Assembly: GCF_000423665.1 (NCBI RefSeq)
Contig: NZ_AUIK01000001.1
Location: 562,422 to 626,421 of the forward strand
DNA: 64,000 bases
Source: Solirubrobacter soli DSM 22325
GTDB taxonomy: Bacteria > Actinomycetota > Thermoleophilia > Solirubrobacterales > Solirubrobacteraceae
Reading direction: 5' to 3'
Shown here: positions 35,590 through 44,090 of the stretch, one piece after another
Layout of the letters: each line of letters begins with the position of its first letter
Position numbering within the stretch: position 1 is the first letter of the stretch
Translations under genes and position numbers: made by a program
Notes under the pieces: generated by a model
The model's input: the letters and a program-made list of their open reading frames with translations, nothing else
What the model was told of the DNA's origin: nothing
The model's database searches: none

Positions 35590-36453
35590 CTACACCCAGT
35601 CCTGCGTCAACTTCAGCCAGAACGCCAGCCCGGCGTACTCGCGGTAGCGCCGGAACGCCTTCTGGATGCCGACGTCGGTGATCCGAGACCGCCCCGTCAG
35701 ACGCCGGTACGTCGGCCGCGTCCACGAGTCGAGGATCAGTTGCCGGTAGCGCCCGAGCAGCATCATCATGTGCGCGCACGCGTACGGGCCGACGCCCGGC
35801 AACGCCAGCAGCTGCTCGGTCACCTCGGCATCGGACAGCTCCGGGTCGGCGAGCGCCTCGAGATCGAGCCGCCCTTCGGCCGCGTCGGCGGCGATCGACC
35901 GCAGGTACGGCCCGCGGTACCCCGTCTTCGCCGCGCCCACGTAGAAGTCGTCGCCCGCGACCGCCATCGCCGCCGGGGTCGGGAACGCCCCGCCGACCCC
36001 CAGCTCCCGCACCAGCGCCGTGACCATCCGCACGGTCGCCGACCAGGTGCAGTTGGTCGTGCAGATCGTCTTGACCAGGTCCTCGAACACGGTCGGGCTG
36101 CGCAGCATCCGCCCGGCGCCGAGCGCCACCCACGCGAGGTCGGGATCGGCCGCGGCGACGACATAGAACGCGCTCATGTCCTCGTCCAGGCGCAGCATGT
36201 GCCGGACGATCGCCGCGAGCTCGCCCACGGGCGCGCCGTCCGCCACCTCGAGGCGCGCCGCGCCCGGCCCGTCGGGCACGACCCGCACGTCCCACACCCG
36301 CCCGCCGGCGGACAGCACGGTCTCCAGCGACGACCCGTCGTCGGCGACCACGTTCGGCGGCAGGTGCGCGACCCCGTGCGACAGCACGGTCCGGACGAAG
36401 TCGACCGGCTCCCCGCCGCCGCCCTGGAGGACTATCCGTTCGTTCACGCGCAC
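35590..36453 (-). CDS. HhH-GPD family DNA glycosylase (AlkA/OGG-like)
   Basis: 287 residues from GTG at 36453 (a second GTG at 36447 is possible); the longer frame upstream is antisense to the next gene. Residues 1-85 form the N-terminal beta domain of AlkA/OGG1-type enzymes. Residues about 100-280 are the helical domain with helix-hairpin-helix 'LLALPGVGPYACAHMM' and the catalytic Asp in 'LILDSWTRPTYRR'. The Lys of OGG1-type bifunctional enzymes is not obvious, which suggests a monofunctional glycosylase for alkylated or oxidised bases. It reads toward the eCIS-motif gene with a 58-base gap and is divergent from the next small gene. Confidence 0.85.
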   Translation of the reverse strand: MRVNERIVLQGGGGEPVDFVRTVLSHGVAHLPPNVVADDGSSLETVLSAGGRVWDVRVVPDGPGAARLEVADGAPVGELAAIVRHMLRLDEDMSAFYVVAAADPDLAWVALGAGRMLRSPTVFEDLVKTICTTNCTWSATVRMVTALVRELGVGGAFPTPAAMAVAGDDFYVGAAKTGYRGPYLRSIAADAAEGRLDLEALADPELSDAEVTEQLLALPGVGPYACAHMMMLLGRYRQLILDSWTRPTYRRLTGRSRITDVGIQKAFRRYREYAGLAFWLKLTQDWV

Positions 36454-36484
36454 ATCATGCCGACCGCCTTTACACTTCAAAATC

Positions 36485-36901
36485 GTGAAGTGGTGGATCG
36501 GTTTCGCGGTGGGCTTCCTCCTCGTCTTCGGCGGCTTTCTCGCGGTGCGCGCGAACGAGACCGAGGTGTACTTCGGGCCGAGCGGGACCACCGTCAGCGT
36601 CGACTCGAACCGGTGGGGCCCGTGGCTGCGCAACCGCCGGTGGGCGCCTGTGAAGCACGGCACCGCCGCGATCCTCGTGCATTGCGGCAAGGACGCGATC
36701 TGCCGCGGCTCGGTCCTGATCGAGGTGAAGCGGACGGGCCGCGTGCTCGGTGCCGGCAACTACGACATGCGGCCCGGGACGGACGGCCGCATCCGCGTCC
36801 GCGTGGGCCAGCTGACGAAACCCACGAAGGTCCGCCTGACCATGCGCGAGGACAACGGCGCGATCGGCTGGCCGGAAGTGACGCTGAAAACAACGCGTTA
36901 A
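36485..36901 (+). CDS. Small membrane-anchored or secreted hypothetical protein
   Basis: 138 residues from GTG at 36485, 31 bases from the divergent glycosylase start. Residues 2-21 are one hydrophobic segment ('WWIGFAVGFLLVFGGFLAV') that can act as signal anchor. The remainder is beta-rich and basic, with two Cys in 'VHCGKDAICRG', suggesting a disulfide-stabilised extracytoplasmic domain, and a repeat-like ending 'IRVRVGQLTKPTKVRLTM'. I do not recognise a family. The basic beta-rich C-terminus resembles in style the C-terminal domains of the two Ig-like proteins, but without clear identity. Confidence 0.65.
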   Translation: MKWWIGFAVGFLLVFGGFLAVRANETEVYFGPSGTTVSVDSNRWGPWLRNRRWAPVKHGTAAILVHCGKDAICRGSVLIEVKRTGRVLGAGNYDMRPGTDGRIRVRVGQLTKPTKVRLTMREDNGAIGWPEVTLKTTR

Positions 36902-36934
36902 CAACTTGCGCCGTGTGCCAGACTCGCCGCGGTC

Positions 36935-38413
36935 ATGGCGGTTGTTACCCACCTGTTACCCGAGGGCGCGGACCTCAACGATGCGCGCACGCTGATCAAG
37001 GAGCACGTCGAGGTGACGTCCGGGCGCATCCGCGCCGGGACGAGCACGTTCTATGACACGTTCGACGGGCGCCTGCACGCGGCGGGGGTGACGCTGCACC
37101 ACATCGGCGGGCGGTTGACGCTGACCGATCGCGAGACCGGTGAGACGCTGGCGACCAGCCCCGCGCCCGCGCGCGCCGAGCACCGCCTGTTCGACCACGA
37201 CCTCGCGGACGGCCTCAACTCCCGGCTCGCGGACGTGATCGAGATGCGCGCGCTGACGCCGGTGGCCAAGGTCCGCACCCGCGAGATCACGCTCGGCGTC
37301 CTCAACGCCGACCAGAAGACCGTCGTCCGGCTCAACGTCGCCACCCACGAAGGGCTTCGCGGGCGGGTGCGCGCGACCGCGGTGCGCGGCTACGACAAGG
37401 ACCTCGAGCAGGTCGACGCGCTCCTAAGGGACGGACTGAGCCTCCCCGAAGCCACCGTCCCGCTCGTCGACGAGGCCGTCGCCGCCACCGGCAAGCCGGC
37501 GGACGGCACGAGCGCCAAGCTGAACCTGCACCTCGACCCCGAGGAGCCCGCGAGCGAGGCGGCGGCCACCGTCTTCGCCCGGTTGCTCGAGGTGATCGAC
37601 GAGAACTTCCCCGGCACGCTGGAGGACGTCGACTCGGAGTTCCTGCACGACCTGCGCGTCGCCGTGCGCCGCACACGCTCGCTCCAGCGGCAGTTCAAGG
37701 CGATCTACCCCGAGCGGCTCCAGCACCACCGCGAGGAGTTCAAGCGCATCCAGGCGATCACGTCGGATCTGCGCGACCTCGACGTGTACCTGCTGGACTT
37801 CCCCGCGCTGAAGGCGTCGCTGCCGGCCCAGATGCAGCCGGATCTGGACCCGCTGAAGACGCTGCTTGAGACCAAGCGGGCCAAAGCGCTGACGCAGACA
37901 CGACGCGCGCTGAAGGCCGAGCGCACGCAAGCCGCCCTGAAGGAGTGGGGCGAGTTCACCCACGCCACCTATGCCTCCAAGCAGACCGTCAAGGCCCTCG
38001 CGTCGCACCGCATCACCTCCGTCTACAAGCAGATGGTCAAGATGGGCACGGCGATCGACGACGAATCGCCCGCCGAGGATCTGCACGAGCTGCGCAAGGT
38101 GGGCAAGGAGCTGCGCTACCTGCTCGAGTTCTTCGCCAGCCTCTACCCGGTCGAGGTCGGCAAGCCGTTCGTGAAGTCACTCAAGGGCCTGCAGGACCAG
38201 CTCGGCCGCTTCCAGGACCACGAGGTGCAGGCCAACAAGCTGCGCGAGCTCGCGCCGGAGGTCTCGAACCCGATGACCCTGATGGCGATGGGCGTGCTGG
38301 TGGACCGCTTCATCAAGGACGAAGCCCTGGCGCGCCTGGAGTTCGCCGACCGCTTCGCGGTCTTCGCCTCGGACGAGCAGCGCGCGATCGTCAAGGAGCA
38401 CTTCGCCAAATGA
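36935..38413 (+). CDS. CHAD-domain protein with degenerate CYTH-like N-terminus
   Basis: 492 residues from ATG at 36935. The C-terminal half (about 205-490) is a CHAD domain: 'EFLHDLRVAVRRTRSLQRQF' and 'DLHELRKVGKELRYLLEFF' carry its conserved His/Arg/Lys residues. CHAD proteins bind polyphosphate. The N-terminal 190 residues have CYTH-like layout (beta strands, 'TFYDTFDGRLHAAGVTL'), but the ExExK triphosphate-metal motif expected at the start is missing, so this half is probably not a triphosphatase. Its stop overlaps a 22-codon open frame that leads into ParA. Confidence 0.85.
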   Translation: MAVVTHLLPEGADLNDARTLIKEHVEVTSGRIRAGTSTFYDTFDGRLHAAGVTLHHIGGRLTLTDRETGETLATSPAPARAEHRLFDHDLADGLNSRLADVIEMRALTPVAKVRTREITLGVLNADQKTVVRLNVATHEGLRGRVRATAVRGYDKDLEQVDALLRDGLSLPEATVPLVDEAVAATGKPADGTSAKLNLHLDPEEPASEAAATVFARLLEVIDENFPGTLEDVDSEFLHDLRVAVRRTRSLQRQFKAIYPERLQHHREEFKRIQAITSDLRDLDVYLLDFPALKASLPAQMQPDLDPLKTLLETKRAKALTQTRRALKAERTQAALKEWGEFTHATYASKQTVKALASHRITSVYKQMVKMGTAIDDESPAEDLHELRKVGKELRYLLEFFASLYPVEVGKPFVKSLKGLQDQLGRFQDHEVQANKLRELAPEVSNPMTLMAMGVLVDRFIKDEALARLEFADRFAVFASDEQRAIVKEHFAK

Positions 38414-38478
38414 GGACCCCGACCAGCGGCACGACACACCAAGCGCAGGTTTCGGGGATTCCGGGGGTGGCGCGGTGA
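38410..38478 (+). CDS. Possible 22-residue micro-ORF bridging CHAD and ParA genes
   Basis: ATG at 38410 overlaps the CHAD stop (ATGA), and its TGA at 38476-38478 overlaps the GTG start of ParA (GTGA). The 22 codons encode a Ser/Thr/Gly-rich peptide with no known motif. With stop/start overlaps at both ends it could carry ribosomes from the CHAD gene across the 61-base gap to ParA; it may also be chance. Confidence 0.3.
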   Translation: MRTPTSGTTHQAQVSGIPGVAR

Positions 38479-39212
38479 GCCACCGCGTCCTGGCGACCTA
38501 CAACATCAAGGGCGGCGTCGGCAAGACGTCCGCGGCGGTCAACCTCGCGACGCTCGCCGCCCACGGCGGCGCGACGACGCTCCTGTGGGACCTCGACCCG
38601 CAGGGCGCGAGCACGTTCCTGTTCCGCGTGCGCCCGAAGATCAAGGGCGGCGGCGACAAGCTCGTGAGCGGCAAGTCAGACGTCGACGCGCTGATCAAGG
38701 GCACCGACACCGAGGGTCTGGACCTGCTGCCGGCGGACTTCTCCTACCGCCACATGGACCTCGCGCTCGGCGACGCCAAGCGCCCCGAGCGCCGGCTCGC
38801 CCGCGTGCTCGAGCCGCTGGCCGACGAGTACGAGTACACCTTCCTGGACTGCCCGCCGAGCATCTCGCTCGTGAGCGAGTCGGTCTTCGACGCCGCCGAC
38901 GCGCTGCTCGTGCCGATCATCCCGGCGACGCTGTCCAGCCGCACGCTCGAGCAGCTCCAGAGCATCCTGGACCGCAAGGGCCCGCAGGTCCTCGGGTTCT
39001 TCTCGATGGCCGACCGGCGCAAGAAGCTGCACCGCGAGCTGATGGACGAGCTGTCGACCCAGCACGACGTCCTCGACACGATCATCCCGACCAGCGCCGA
39101 GGTCGAGCGGATGGGCTCGCACCGCGCGGCGATCGTGGACTTCGCGCCCAAGTCACGCGCGGCGCGCGCGTACGCGGACCTCTGGGAAGAGGTCCGCGCG
39201 CGAATTGGATGA
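38475..39212 (+). CDS. ParA/Soj-family ATPase (orphan)
   Basis: 245 residues from GTG at 38475. Deviant Walker A 'KGGVGKTS' (near 12-19) with the signature Lys, switch I/A' 'LWDLDPQGAST' (near 37-47) and Walker B 'TFLDCPPS' (near 120-127). No ParB or parS-like repeat lies beside it, so it is probably a positioning ATPase for something other than the chromosome, or it acts with the CHAD protein next to it (polyphosphate granules are positioned by ParA-like ATPases in some bacteria; that link is inference). The C-terminal part lacks extra domains. It converges on rpoD with a 43-base gap. Confidence 0.88.
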   Translation: MSHRVLATYNIKGGVGKTSAAVNLATLAAHGGATTLLWDLDPQGASTFLFRVRPKIKGGGDKLVSGKSDVDALIKGTDTEGLDLLPADFSYRHMDLALGDAKRPERRLARVLEPLADEYEYTFLDCPPSISLVSESVFDAADALLVPIIPATLSSRTLEQLQSILDRKGPQVLGFFSMADRRKKLHRELMDELSTQHDVLDTIIPTSAEVERMGSHRAAIVDFAPKSRAARAYADLWEEVRARIG

Positions 39213-39255
39213 GGCGGGGCAGCGACACCGCCCCACCCCGATCATCCGACCTCAG

Positions 39256-40383
39256 TTACGTGGCGTCGCGGAGGCGCTGGGCCTCTGGGAGCGACTCCAG
39301 CTTCTTCAGCGTGTGGTTTTCGATCTGCCGGATGCGCTCGCGCGTGACGTTGAACGCCCGCCCGACCTCTTCCAGCGTGTAGGGACGCGCGCCGGTCAGG
39401 CCGAAGCGCATCTCGATGACTTCGCGCTCACGCTGCGGAAGCGCGTCCAGCGCCCGCCGCACGTTCTCCTTGCGCAGGTTCTCCGACGCCACCTCGAAGG
39501 GTGACTCGGCCGCCTCGTCCTCGACGAAGTCGCCCAGCTCGGATTCCTCTTCCTCGCCGATCGGCTTCTCGAGGGAGACCGGCTGCTGGGCCATGCGCAG
39601 GATGTCGCGTACCTCGCGCACCGAGCACTCCAGCTCGGTCGCGATCTCCTCGGGCAACGGCTCACGGCCGAGCTGCTGCACGAGCTGACGCTCCACGTGG
39701 ACAACCTTGTTCAGCTTCTCGACCATGTGTACCGGGATCCGGATCGTCCGGCCCTTGTCCGCGATCGCGCGGGTGACGGCCTGGCGAATCCACCACGTGG
39801 CATAGGTCGAGAACTTGTACCCGCGGCGATAGTCGAACTTCTCGACCGCGCGGATGAGGCCCAGCGAGCCCTCCTGGATCAGGTCCAGGAACGACAGGCC
39901 GCGGCCCAGGTAGCCCTTCGCGATCGAGACGACGAGGCGCAGGTTGGCCTCCACCATCTCCTGCTTGGCGACGAGGTCGCCACGCTCGATGCGACGGGCC
40001 AGCTCGACCTCACGGTCGGCCGTGAGCAGCTGTACCTTGCCGATCGAGCGCAGGTAGAGCCGCAGCGAGTCAAGGCTGGGCTCGACCGTCAGATCGATCT
40101 CGGGCTTGCGCGCGTCCGGAGTGTCCTTCTCCGAGCGTGCCTGAGGCTCCGAAGCCGTCACGGGCTTGCCATCGGCCGTGACGATCTCGATCCCTTGGTC
40201 GAGCAGATACGTGTGCAGCTCCGTGATCTGCTCCTTGGTGACCTCCACCTCTTCCAATGAGGCAGCGATCTGCTCGACGGTCAGGATCCCCCGTTCCTGG
40301 CCCTCGGCGATGAGCGGTCGAAGTTCGTCGATCTCCGTGATCGCGGCTTCATCCGCCAGCAAAGCATCCGTCTTGGTCGCCAA
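39256..40383 (-). CDS. rpoD: Principal RNA polymerase sigma factor (RpoD/SigA)
   Basis: 375 residues. The start is TTG at 40383 with AAGGA 8 bases before it. Residues 20-75 are a sigma region 1.1-like helical domain; region 1.2 is near 98-130 ('[17 protein letters not shown]'); region 2 near 137-207 contains '[20 protein letters not shown]' and '[19 protein letters not shown]' (core and -10 binding); region 3 near 216-290; region 4 near 305-365 ends with the -35-binding helix-turn-helix '[20 protein letters not shown]'. All essential-sigma motifs are intact. There is no long acidic insert between regions 1.1 and 1.2. It could be a close RpoD paralogue such as HrdB/SigB, but the 1.1 domain favours the principal factor. 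Confidence 0.92.
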   Translation of the reverse strand: MATKTDALLADEAAITEIDELRPLIAEGQERGILTVEQIAASLEEVEVTKEQITELHTYLLDQGIEIVTADGKPVTASEPQARSEKDTPDARKPEIDLTVEPSLDSLRLYLRSIGKVQLLTADREVELARRIERGDLVAKQEMVEANLRLVVSIAKGYLGRGLSFLDLIQEGSLGLIRAVEKFDYRRGYKFSTYATWWIRQAVTRAIADKGRTIRIPVHMVEKLNKVVHVERQLVQQLGREPLPEEIATELECSVREVRDILRMAQQPVSLEKPIGEEEESELGDFVEDEAAESPFEVASENLRKENVRRALDALPQREREVIEMRFGLTGARPYTLEEVGRAFNVTRERIRQIENHTLKKLESLPEAQRLRDAT

Positions 40384-40619
40384 CCGCTCAATCCTTCGGG
40401 ACGTAACTCAGGCGTTGCCCCGCCCCCGGGGCCGCCCCTTCCGTGCCTATCCGTCTGTTCGCGACATCTGCCGCCGGCGCAACTTTGTGGTTTGCCCTGA
40501 GGTGCTTCAGGGAACTTCTTGTGCGCCGTCCCGGCTTTGTAGCACGGGATACGTGGTCTGTCCTTGGCGAAACCTTGGTCCATTCGTCCATTTCGCCGTG
40601 CCCGACTACGCTGGGTGTC

Positions 40620-41603
40620 ATGACTCTGTCTTTGGAGGACGTCCAGAGCCGGGTTCCGACGCTCTCCCTGAGCCTCTCGCGCGTGGGTGTGACCAACGTC
40701 GAGAAGGTCATCCGGATTCAGGCAAACGGCGCGGAGCAGCTGTTCTCAGCCCGGCTGGACTGCTTCGTCGATCTCGGCCCGCACCAGAAGGGCGCGCACA
40801 TGAGCCGCTTCGAGGAAGTGGTGAACGACGCGATCGGCGAAGTCGTGCTCGGCGAGAGCGCGTTCCGCGCGGAAACACTGGCGCAGCACATCGCCGAGAA
40901 GGTGCGCGATCGCCAGGGAGCGCGCCGCGCCGAGGTGCACATCGAGGCGCGGTACCCGGAGCACAAGCCGGCGCCGGTCAGCGGCATCGAGACCCAGGAG
41001 ATCTACTCGCTGCTCGGCGCGGCGGTGGCCTCGGAAGCGGGAACGCGCCGGCTGATCGGCGTCCGCGTCCAGGGCCTGACCGCCTGCCCCTGCGCGCAGA
41101 CCATCATCCAGGCGAACTCGCACGAGCGTCTACGCGCCGAGGGCTTCACCGACGACGAGATCGAGCGGATCTTCGACGCGGTCCCCGTCGCGACGCACAA
41201 CCAGCGCGGCCTGGCCACGCTGCACATCGGCTGCCCGGAGACCTGCGACACCGACATCGACGCCGAGTGGCTGGTGCAGATCGCCGAGGACTCCATGTCC
41301 TCGGAGATCTACGAGCTGATGAAGCGCTCCGACGAGGCCGCCGTGGTCGAGAAGGCGCACCGGCGCCCGCGGTTCGTCGAGGACTGCGTGCGCGAGATGG
41401 TGCGCGGCGTCACCGAGCGGCTCGACTTCCTCACCGACCAGCACTTCGTCTCCGCCCGCCAGGAGAACCTGGAGACCATCCACCAGCACAACGTGCAGGC
41501 CGAGCGCTTCGGGCTGCTGGGCGAGATCCGCGCCGAGATCGCCACCGGGGAGCAGTCCCCGAGCCACCTGTCGCTGCGTGAGTGGCTCGACGGCGCGAAC
41601 TAG
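40620..41603 (+). CDS. folE2: GTP cyclohydrolase IB (FolE2)
   Basis: 327 residues from ATG at 40620. The family's metal-site motif 'GLTACPCAQ' (near 155-163, the zinc-binding Cys) and the conserved 'VPVATHNQRGLATLHIG' segment (His and surrounding catalytic residues) are present. The enzyme converts GTP to 7,8-dihydroneopterin triphosphate, first step of folate and queuosine synthesis, and works with several metals, unlike zinc-only FolE1. In some bacteria it is induced by zinc shortage; no Zur box was identified in the 236-base gap upstream (40384-40619). No folate genes neighbour it. Confidence 0.93.
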   Translation: MTLSLEDVQSRVPTLSLSLSRVGVTNVEKVIRIQANGAEQLFSARLDCFVDLGPHQKGAHMSRFEEVVNDAIGEVVLGESAFRAETLAQHIAEKVRDRQGARRAEVHIEARYPEHKPAPVSGIETQEIYSLLGAAVASEAGTRRLIGVRVQGLTACPCAQTIIQANSHERLRAEGFTDDEIERIFDAVPVATHNQRGLATLHIGCPETCDTDIDAEWLVQIAEDSMSSEIYELMKRSDEAAVVEKAHRRPRFVEDCVREMVRGVTERLDFLTDQHFVSARQENLETIHQHNVQAERFGLLGEIRAEIATGEQSPSHLSLREWLDGAN

Positions 41604-41709
41604 GTCCGGATCCACCGATCCCCGCGGCGCCTCACCGCCGTATGCACCGCCCCTGGCCGACCGTCCGGAACCCGAAGGGCTCGTCCTGAGGGTGCCCGGC
41701 CGGTCGACC

Positions 41710-43536
41710 ATGGACGGGGCCTACGACGCCGAGGCATCCACGGCTCATCGGTGGATCCGAACCGAACTCGTCGGCACCGACCTGTCGCTGGAGACGGCGA
41801 CATGGCGAACGGACGACCCGTGGGCGCCGCCGCGCCCCGGGTTCGTCGGCCGCCTGCATCTCGGCCACGAGACCGACGTGGTCGACCCGGTGCCGGTGAC
41901 CTTCGTGGTCGACGGCGTCGCGGTCGAGCCGCGGGTGCTCTCGCACACCTGGTCGCCTGACCTCACCGAAACGGTCTACGGCCTCACGGACTCGCTGCGC
42001 GTCGCCGAGCGCAAGGGCGTGCGCGGCGCGGTGCTGTGCGCGGACTGGCACTTCCTCGGCGAGGGACGCGTGGAAGTCCGACCATCCGTTCCAAGACATA
42101 TACGCGCGCGCGTTACGACGGTCAGCGTCTACGCGGACCTGCGTGTCGACATCCCGGTGCGCTCGACGCCGATCGCCCCGGTCAAGGCGCCCGGGACGGT
42201 GCGGTTCCGCGTCGTGCTGGGCGACGGCGAGCCGATCGGCGACCTCGACGCCCGCCCGTTCGAGGCGTGGCTGGCCCGTCACGCGCCGCGGCTGCACACG
42301 GGCTCGAAGGAGCTGGCCGAGGTCTATCGCTACCGCTGGTTCGTCGTCTATCGCAACCTGCGCCGGCCGTTCCTGTGGTTCAAGGACCACCCGATGCCGG
42401 GCGAGCTGTTCTTCGAGGGACCGGTCTCGAACTGGTTCACCGCGCCGATCGGGCTGTCATTTCCGCTGCAGCTACGGGAGGCGCGGTGGATGCGCTCGCC
42501 GCGCGGCGTCCAGGACACGTTGAACGCGTGGACGGCGAACGCCGGCGCGCTGCGCTCCTACGCGGCCGACCCGCTCACCCCCGCGATCGAGTTCGCCGAG
42601 CACCACCCGCTGCAGCTGGGCGCGGCGCGCGACGCCGCGCTCGAGTACGTCCTCGGCACCGGCCGCAGCGCGCGTCTGGCCGGCGGGAACATGCACTCGT
42701 TCCCGACCACGATCGGCTCGTGGGTGAACGGGACCGAGTACGCGCCGGACTTCTTCGCCGAGGCCGGCTGGGACCACACTCGCTCGGAGATGTTCATCGA
42801 GCCGCCCGCGCTCCCCCGTGCGGGCGCACCCGACAGCCCGCAGGCGGACCGGCTGACGCGGGTCTCGCGCGTGGACACCAACGTCTGGCACTGGGCGATG
42901 GTCAAGGCGCTCGGCGGCCCGGACCTGCGCACCGAGTTGGCGCGCACGCATCTGCACAACGGCTACTTCCGCAGCGTCGGCGAGCACGGGCCGATCAAGA
43001 GCGTCCTCAACTTCGAGGCCGCGCTGCCGTTCCTGTACGCCGACTTTGGGCCGCAGGAGCGAAGCGCCCTGGCACGGGCGATCGACGCCTGGAGCGCGCC
43101 CAAGGGCCTGTACTCGACCGCTCCCGACTGCCCGGAGTTCTCGCCCGACAACGCGTTCCGCGGCTACTCCTACCCGTGCTGCTGGAACGGCCCGGTCTGG
43201 AACTACGCGACCTCGTGGGTGCTGCACGCGCTCGGGGCGGTGGCGGAGCGCACATCCGAGCCGGCGTTGCGCGAGCGCTTCGCGCGCGTGTGGACGCAGT
43301 GGACCGCATCGCACCTCGCGCTCGGAGAACCGCTGGTCGTCGAGCATTTCCACCCTCGAACCGGCCGCCCGTACCGGCTGATCCCCGACTACTTCCACTC
43401 CGCCTGGCTGGACACGTTCTTCCGCCATGTCGTGCTGAAGCCGCTGGTCGACGCCGGTCCGCTGCTCGTGGAGGGCGTCCCCTACAAGGAGACCGAGGTC
43501 AACTTCGAGCGTGGCGTGCCTGGCGCGCGCGGATGA
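41710..43536 (+). CDS. MGH1-like (alpha/alpha)6-barrel glycoside hydrolase
   Basis: About 608 residues from ATG at 41710; the frame opens earlier (GTG at 41578, overlapping folE2), but the first 44 residues there are Pro/Arg-rich and unlikely. Residues 1-185 are a beta-sandwich N-domain; the rest is an (alpha/alpha)6 barrel like GH63/MGH1 enzymes, with 'WFKDHPMPGELFFEGPVSNW', 'HSFPTTIGSWVNGTEY', 'VDTNVWHWAMVKALGG', 'CWNGPVWNYATSWVLHALG' and 'DYFHSAWLDTFFRHVV'. Actinobacterial relatives are glucosylglycerate or mannosylglycerate hydrolases, or trehalase-like proteins; the exact sugar cannot be told. The 3' end overlaps the convergent pgsA gene by 38 bases. Confidence 0.75.
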   Translation: MDGAYDAEASTAHRWIRTELVGTDLSLETATWRTDDPWAPPRPGFVGRLHLGHETDVVDPVPVTFVVDGVAVEPRVLSHTWSPDLTETVYGLTDSLRVAERKGVRGAVLCADWHFLGEGRVEVRPSVPRHIRARVTTVSVYADLRVDIPVRSTPIAPVKAPGTVRFRVVLGDGEPIGDLDARPFEAWLARHAPRLHTGSKELAEVYRYRWFVVYRNLRRPFLWFKDHPMPGELFFEGPVSNWFTAPIGLSFPLQLREARWMRSPRGVQDTLNAWTANAGALRSYAADPLTPAIEFAEHHPLQLGAARDAALEYVLGTGRSARLAGGNMHSFPTTIGSWVNGTEYAPDFFAEAGWDHTRSEMFIEPPALPRAGAPDSPQADRLTRVSRVDTNVWHWAMVKALGGPDLRTELARTHLHNGYFRSVGEHGPIKSVLNFEAALPFLYADFGPQERSALARAIDAWSAPKGLYSTAPDCPEFSPDNAFRGYSYPCCWNGPVWNYATSWVLHALGAVAERTSEPALRERFARVWTQWTASHLALGEPLVVEHFHPRTGRPYRLIPDYFHSAWLDTFFRHVVLKPLVDAGPLLVEGVPYKETEVNFERGVPGARG

Positions 43537-44053
43537 GGTTGCGGAAGCCGAAGAAGTAGTCCGCGCCGCTGATCACGGTGATGATGACCGTGGCCCAGAC
43601 GAGCGCGTCGACCCACGGCGGCGAGTCCTCGACCAGGATCAGGACGAGCACCATCGCCACCTGGAAGACCGTCTTGAGCTTGCCCCAGGCGTTCGCGGGG
43701 ATCACCTCGCCGTGCTCCATCGCCAGCTGGCGCAGGCCGGTGACCGCGAACTCGCGGGCGATGATCACCATCGCCACCCACGCGGAGAGCCGGTCCAGGC
43801 TCACGAGGCTCACGAGCGCCGCCGTGACCAGCAGCTTGTCGGCCAGCGGGTCCATCAGCTTGCCGAACGTCGACACGCTCTTCTGGCGCCGCGCGATCCA
43901 CCCGTCGAGGGCGTCCGTCGCCGACGCCACCACGAAGATCGCGGCGGCCAGCTTGTCCCCGCCGCCGCCCTCCTGCACGAGCGCCGCCACCAGGACGGGG
44001 ACGAGCAGGATGCGCAGGAGCGTCAGGACGTTCGGCAGGTTGAGCTCGAACAC
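43499..44053 (-). CDS. pgsA: CDP-diacylglycerol-glycerol-3-phosphate 3-phosphatidyltransferase
   Basis: 184 residues from GTG at 44053 ('MFELNLPNVLTLLRILLVP', the classic PgsA opening). The CDP-alcohol phosphotransferase motif D-G-(x)2-A-R-(x)8-G-(x)3-D-(x)3-D is complete in 'TDALDGWIARR...FGKLMDPLADK' (about 45-72). Four to six membrane segments follow. It makes phosphatidylglycerolphosphate, the precursor of PG and cardiolipin. It is divergent from the CorC/HlyC gene with 37 bases between. Confidence 0.93.
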   Translation of the reverse strand: MFELNLPNVLTLLRILLVPVLVAALVQEGGGGDKLAAAIFVVASATDALDGWIARRQKSVSTFGKLMDPLADKLLVTAALVSLVSLDRLSAWVAMVIIAREFAVTGLRQLAMEHGEVIPANAWGKLKTVFQVAMVLVLILVEDSPPWVDALVWATVIITVISGADYFFGFRNLIRARQARHARS

Positions 44054-44090
44054 CCAAGGAAGAATCTAGCTAGCCTCGTAAGCCTCCGCC

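Noticed and set aside
38475..39212. ParA as a plasmid or phage partition marker
   Set aside because: There is no ParB, parS repeats or replication gene, and rpoD and other core genes flank it.
39213..39255. A terminator hairpin between parA and rpoD
   Set aside because: Only 5-base stems (GGGGC/GCCCC) can be formed, too weak to claim.
41578..41709. Extended N-terminus of the MGH1-like glycosidase
   Set aside because: The first 44 residues in this frame are low-complexity and overlap folE2; the fold starts after the ATG at 41710.
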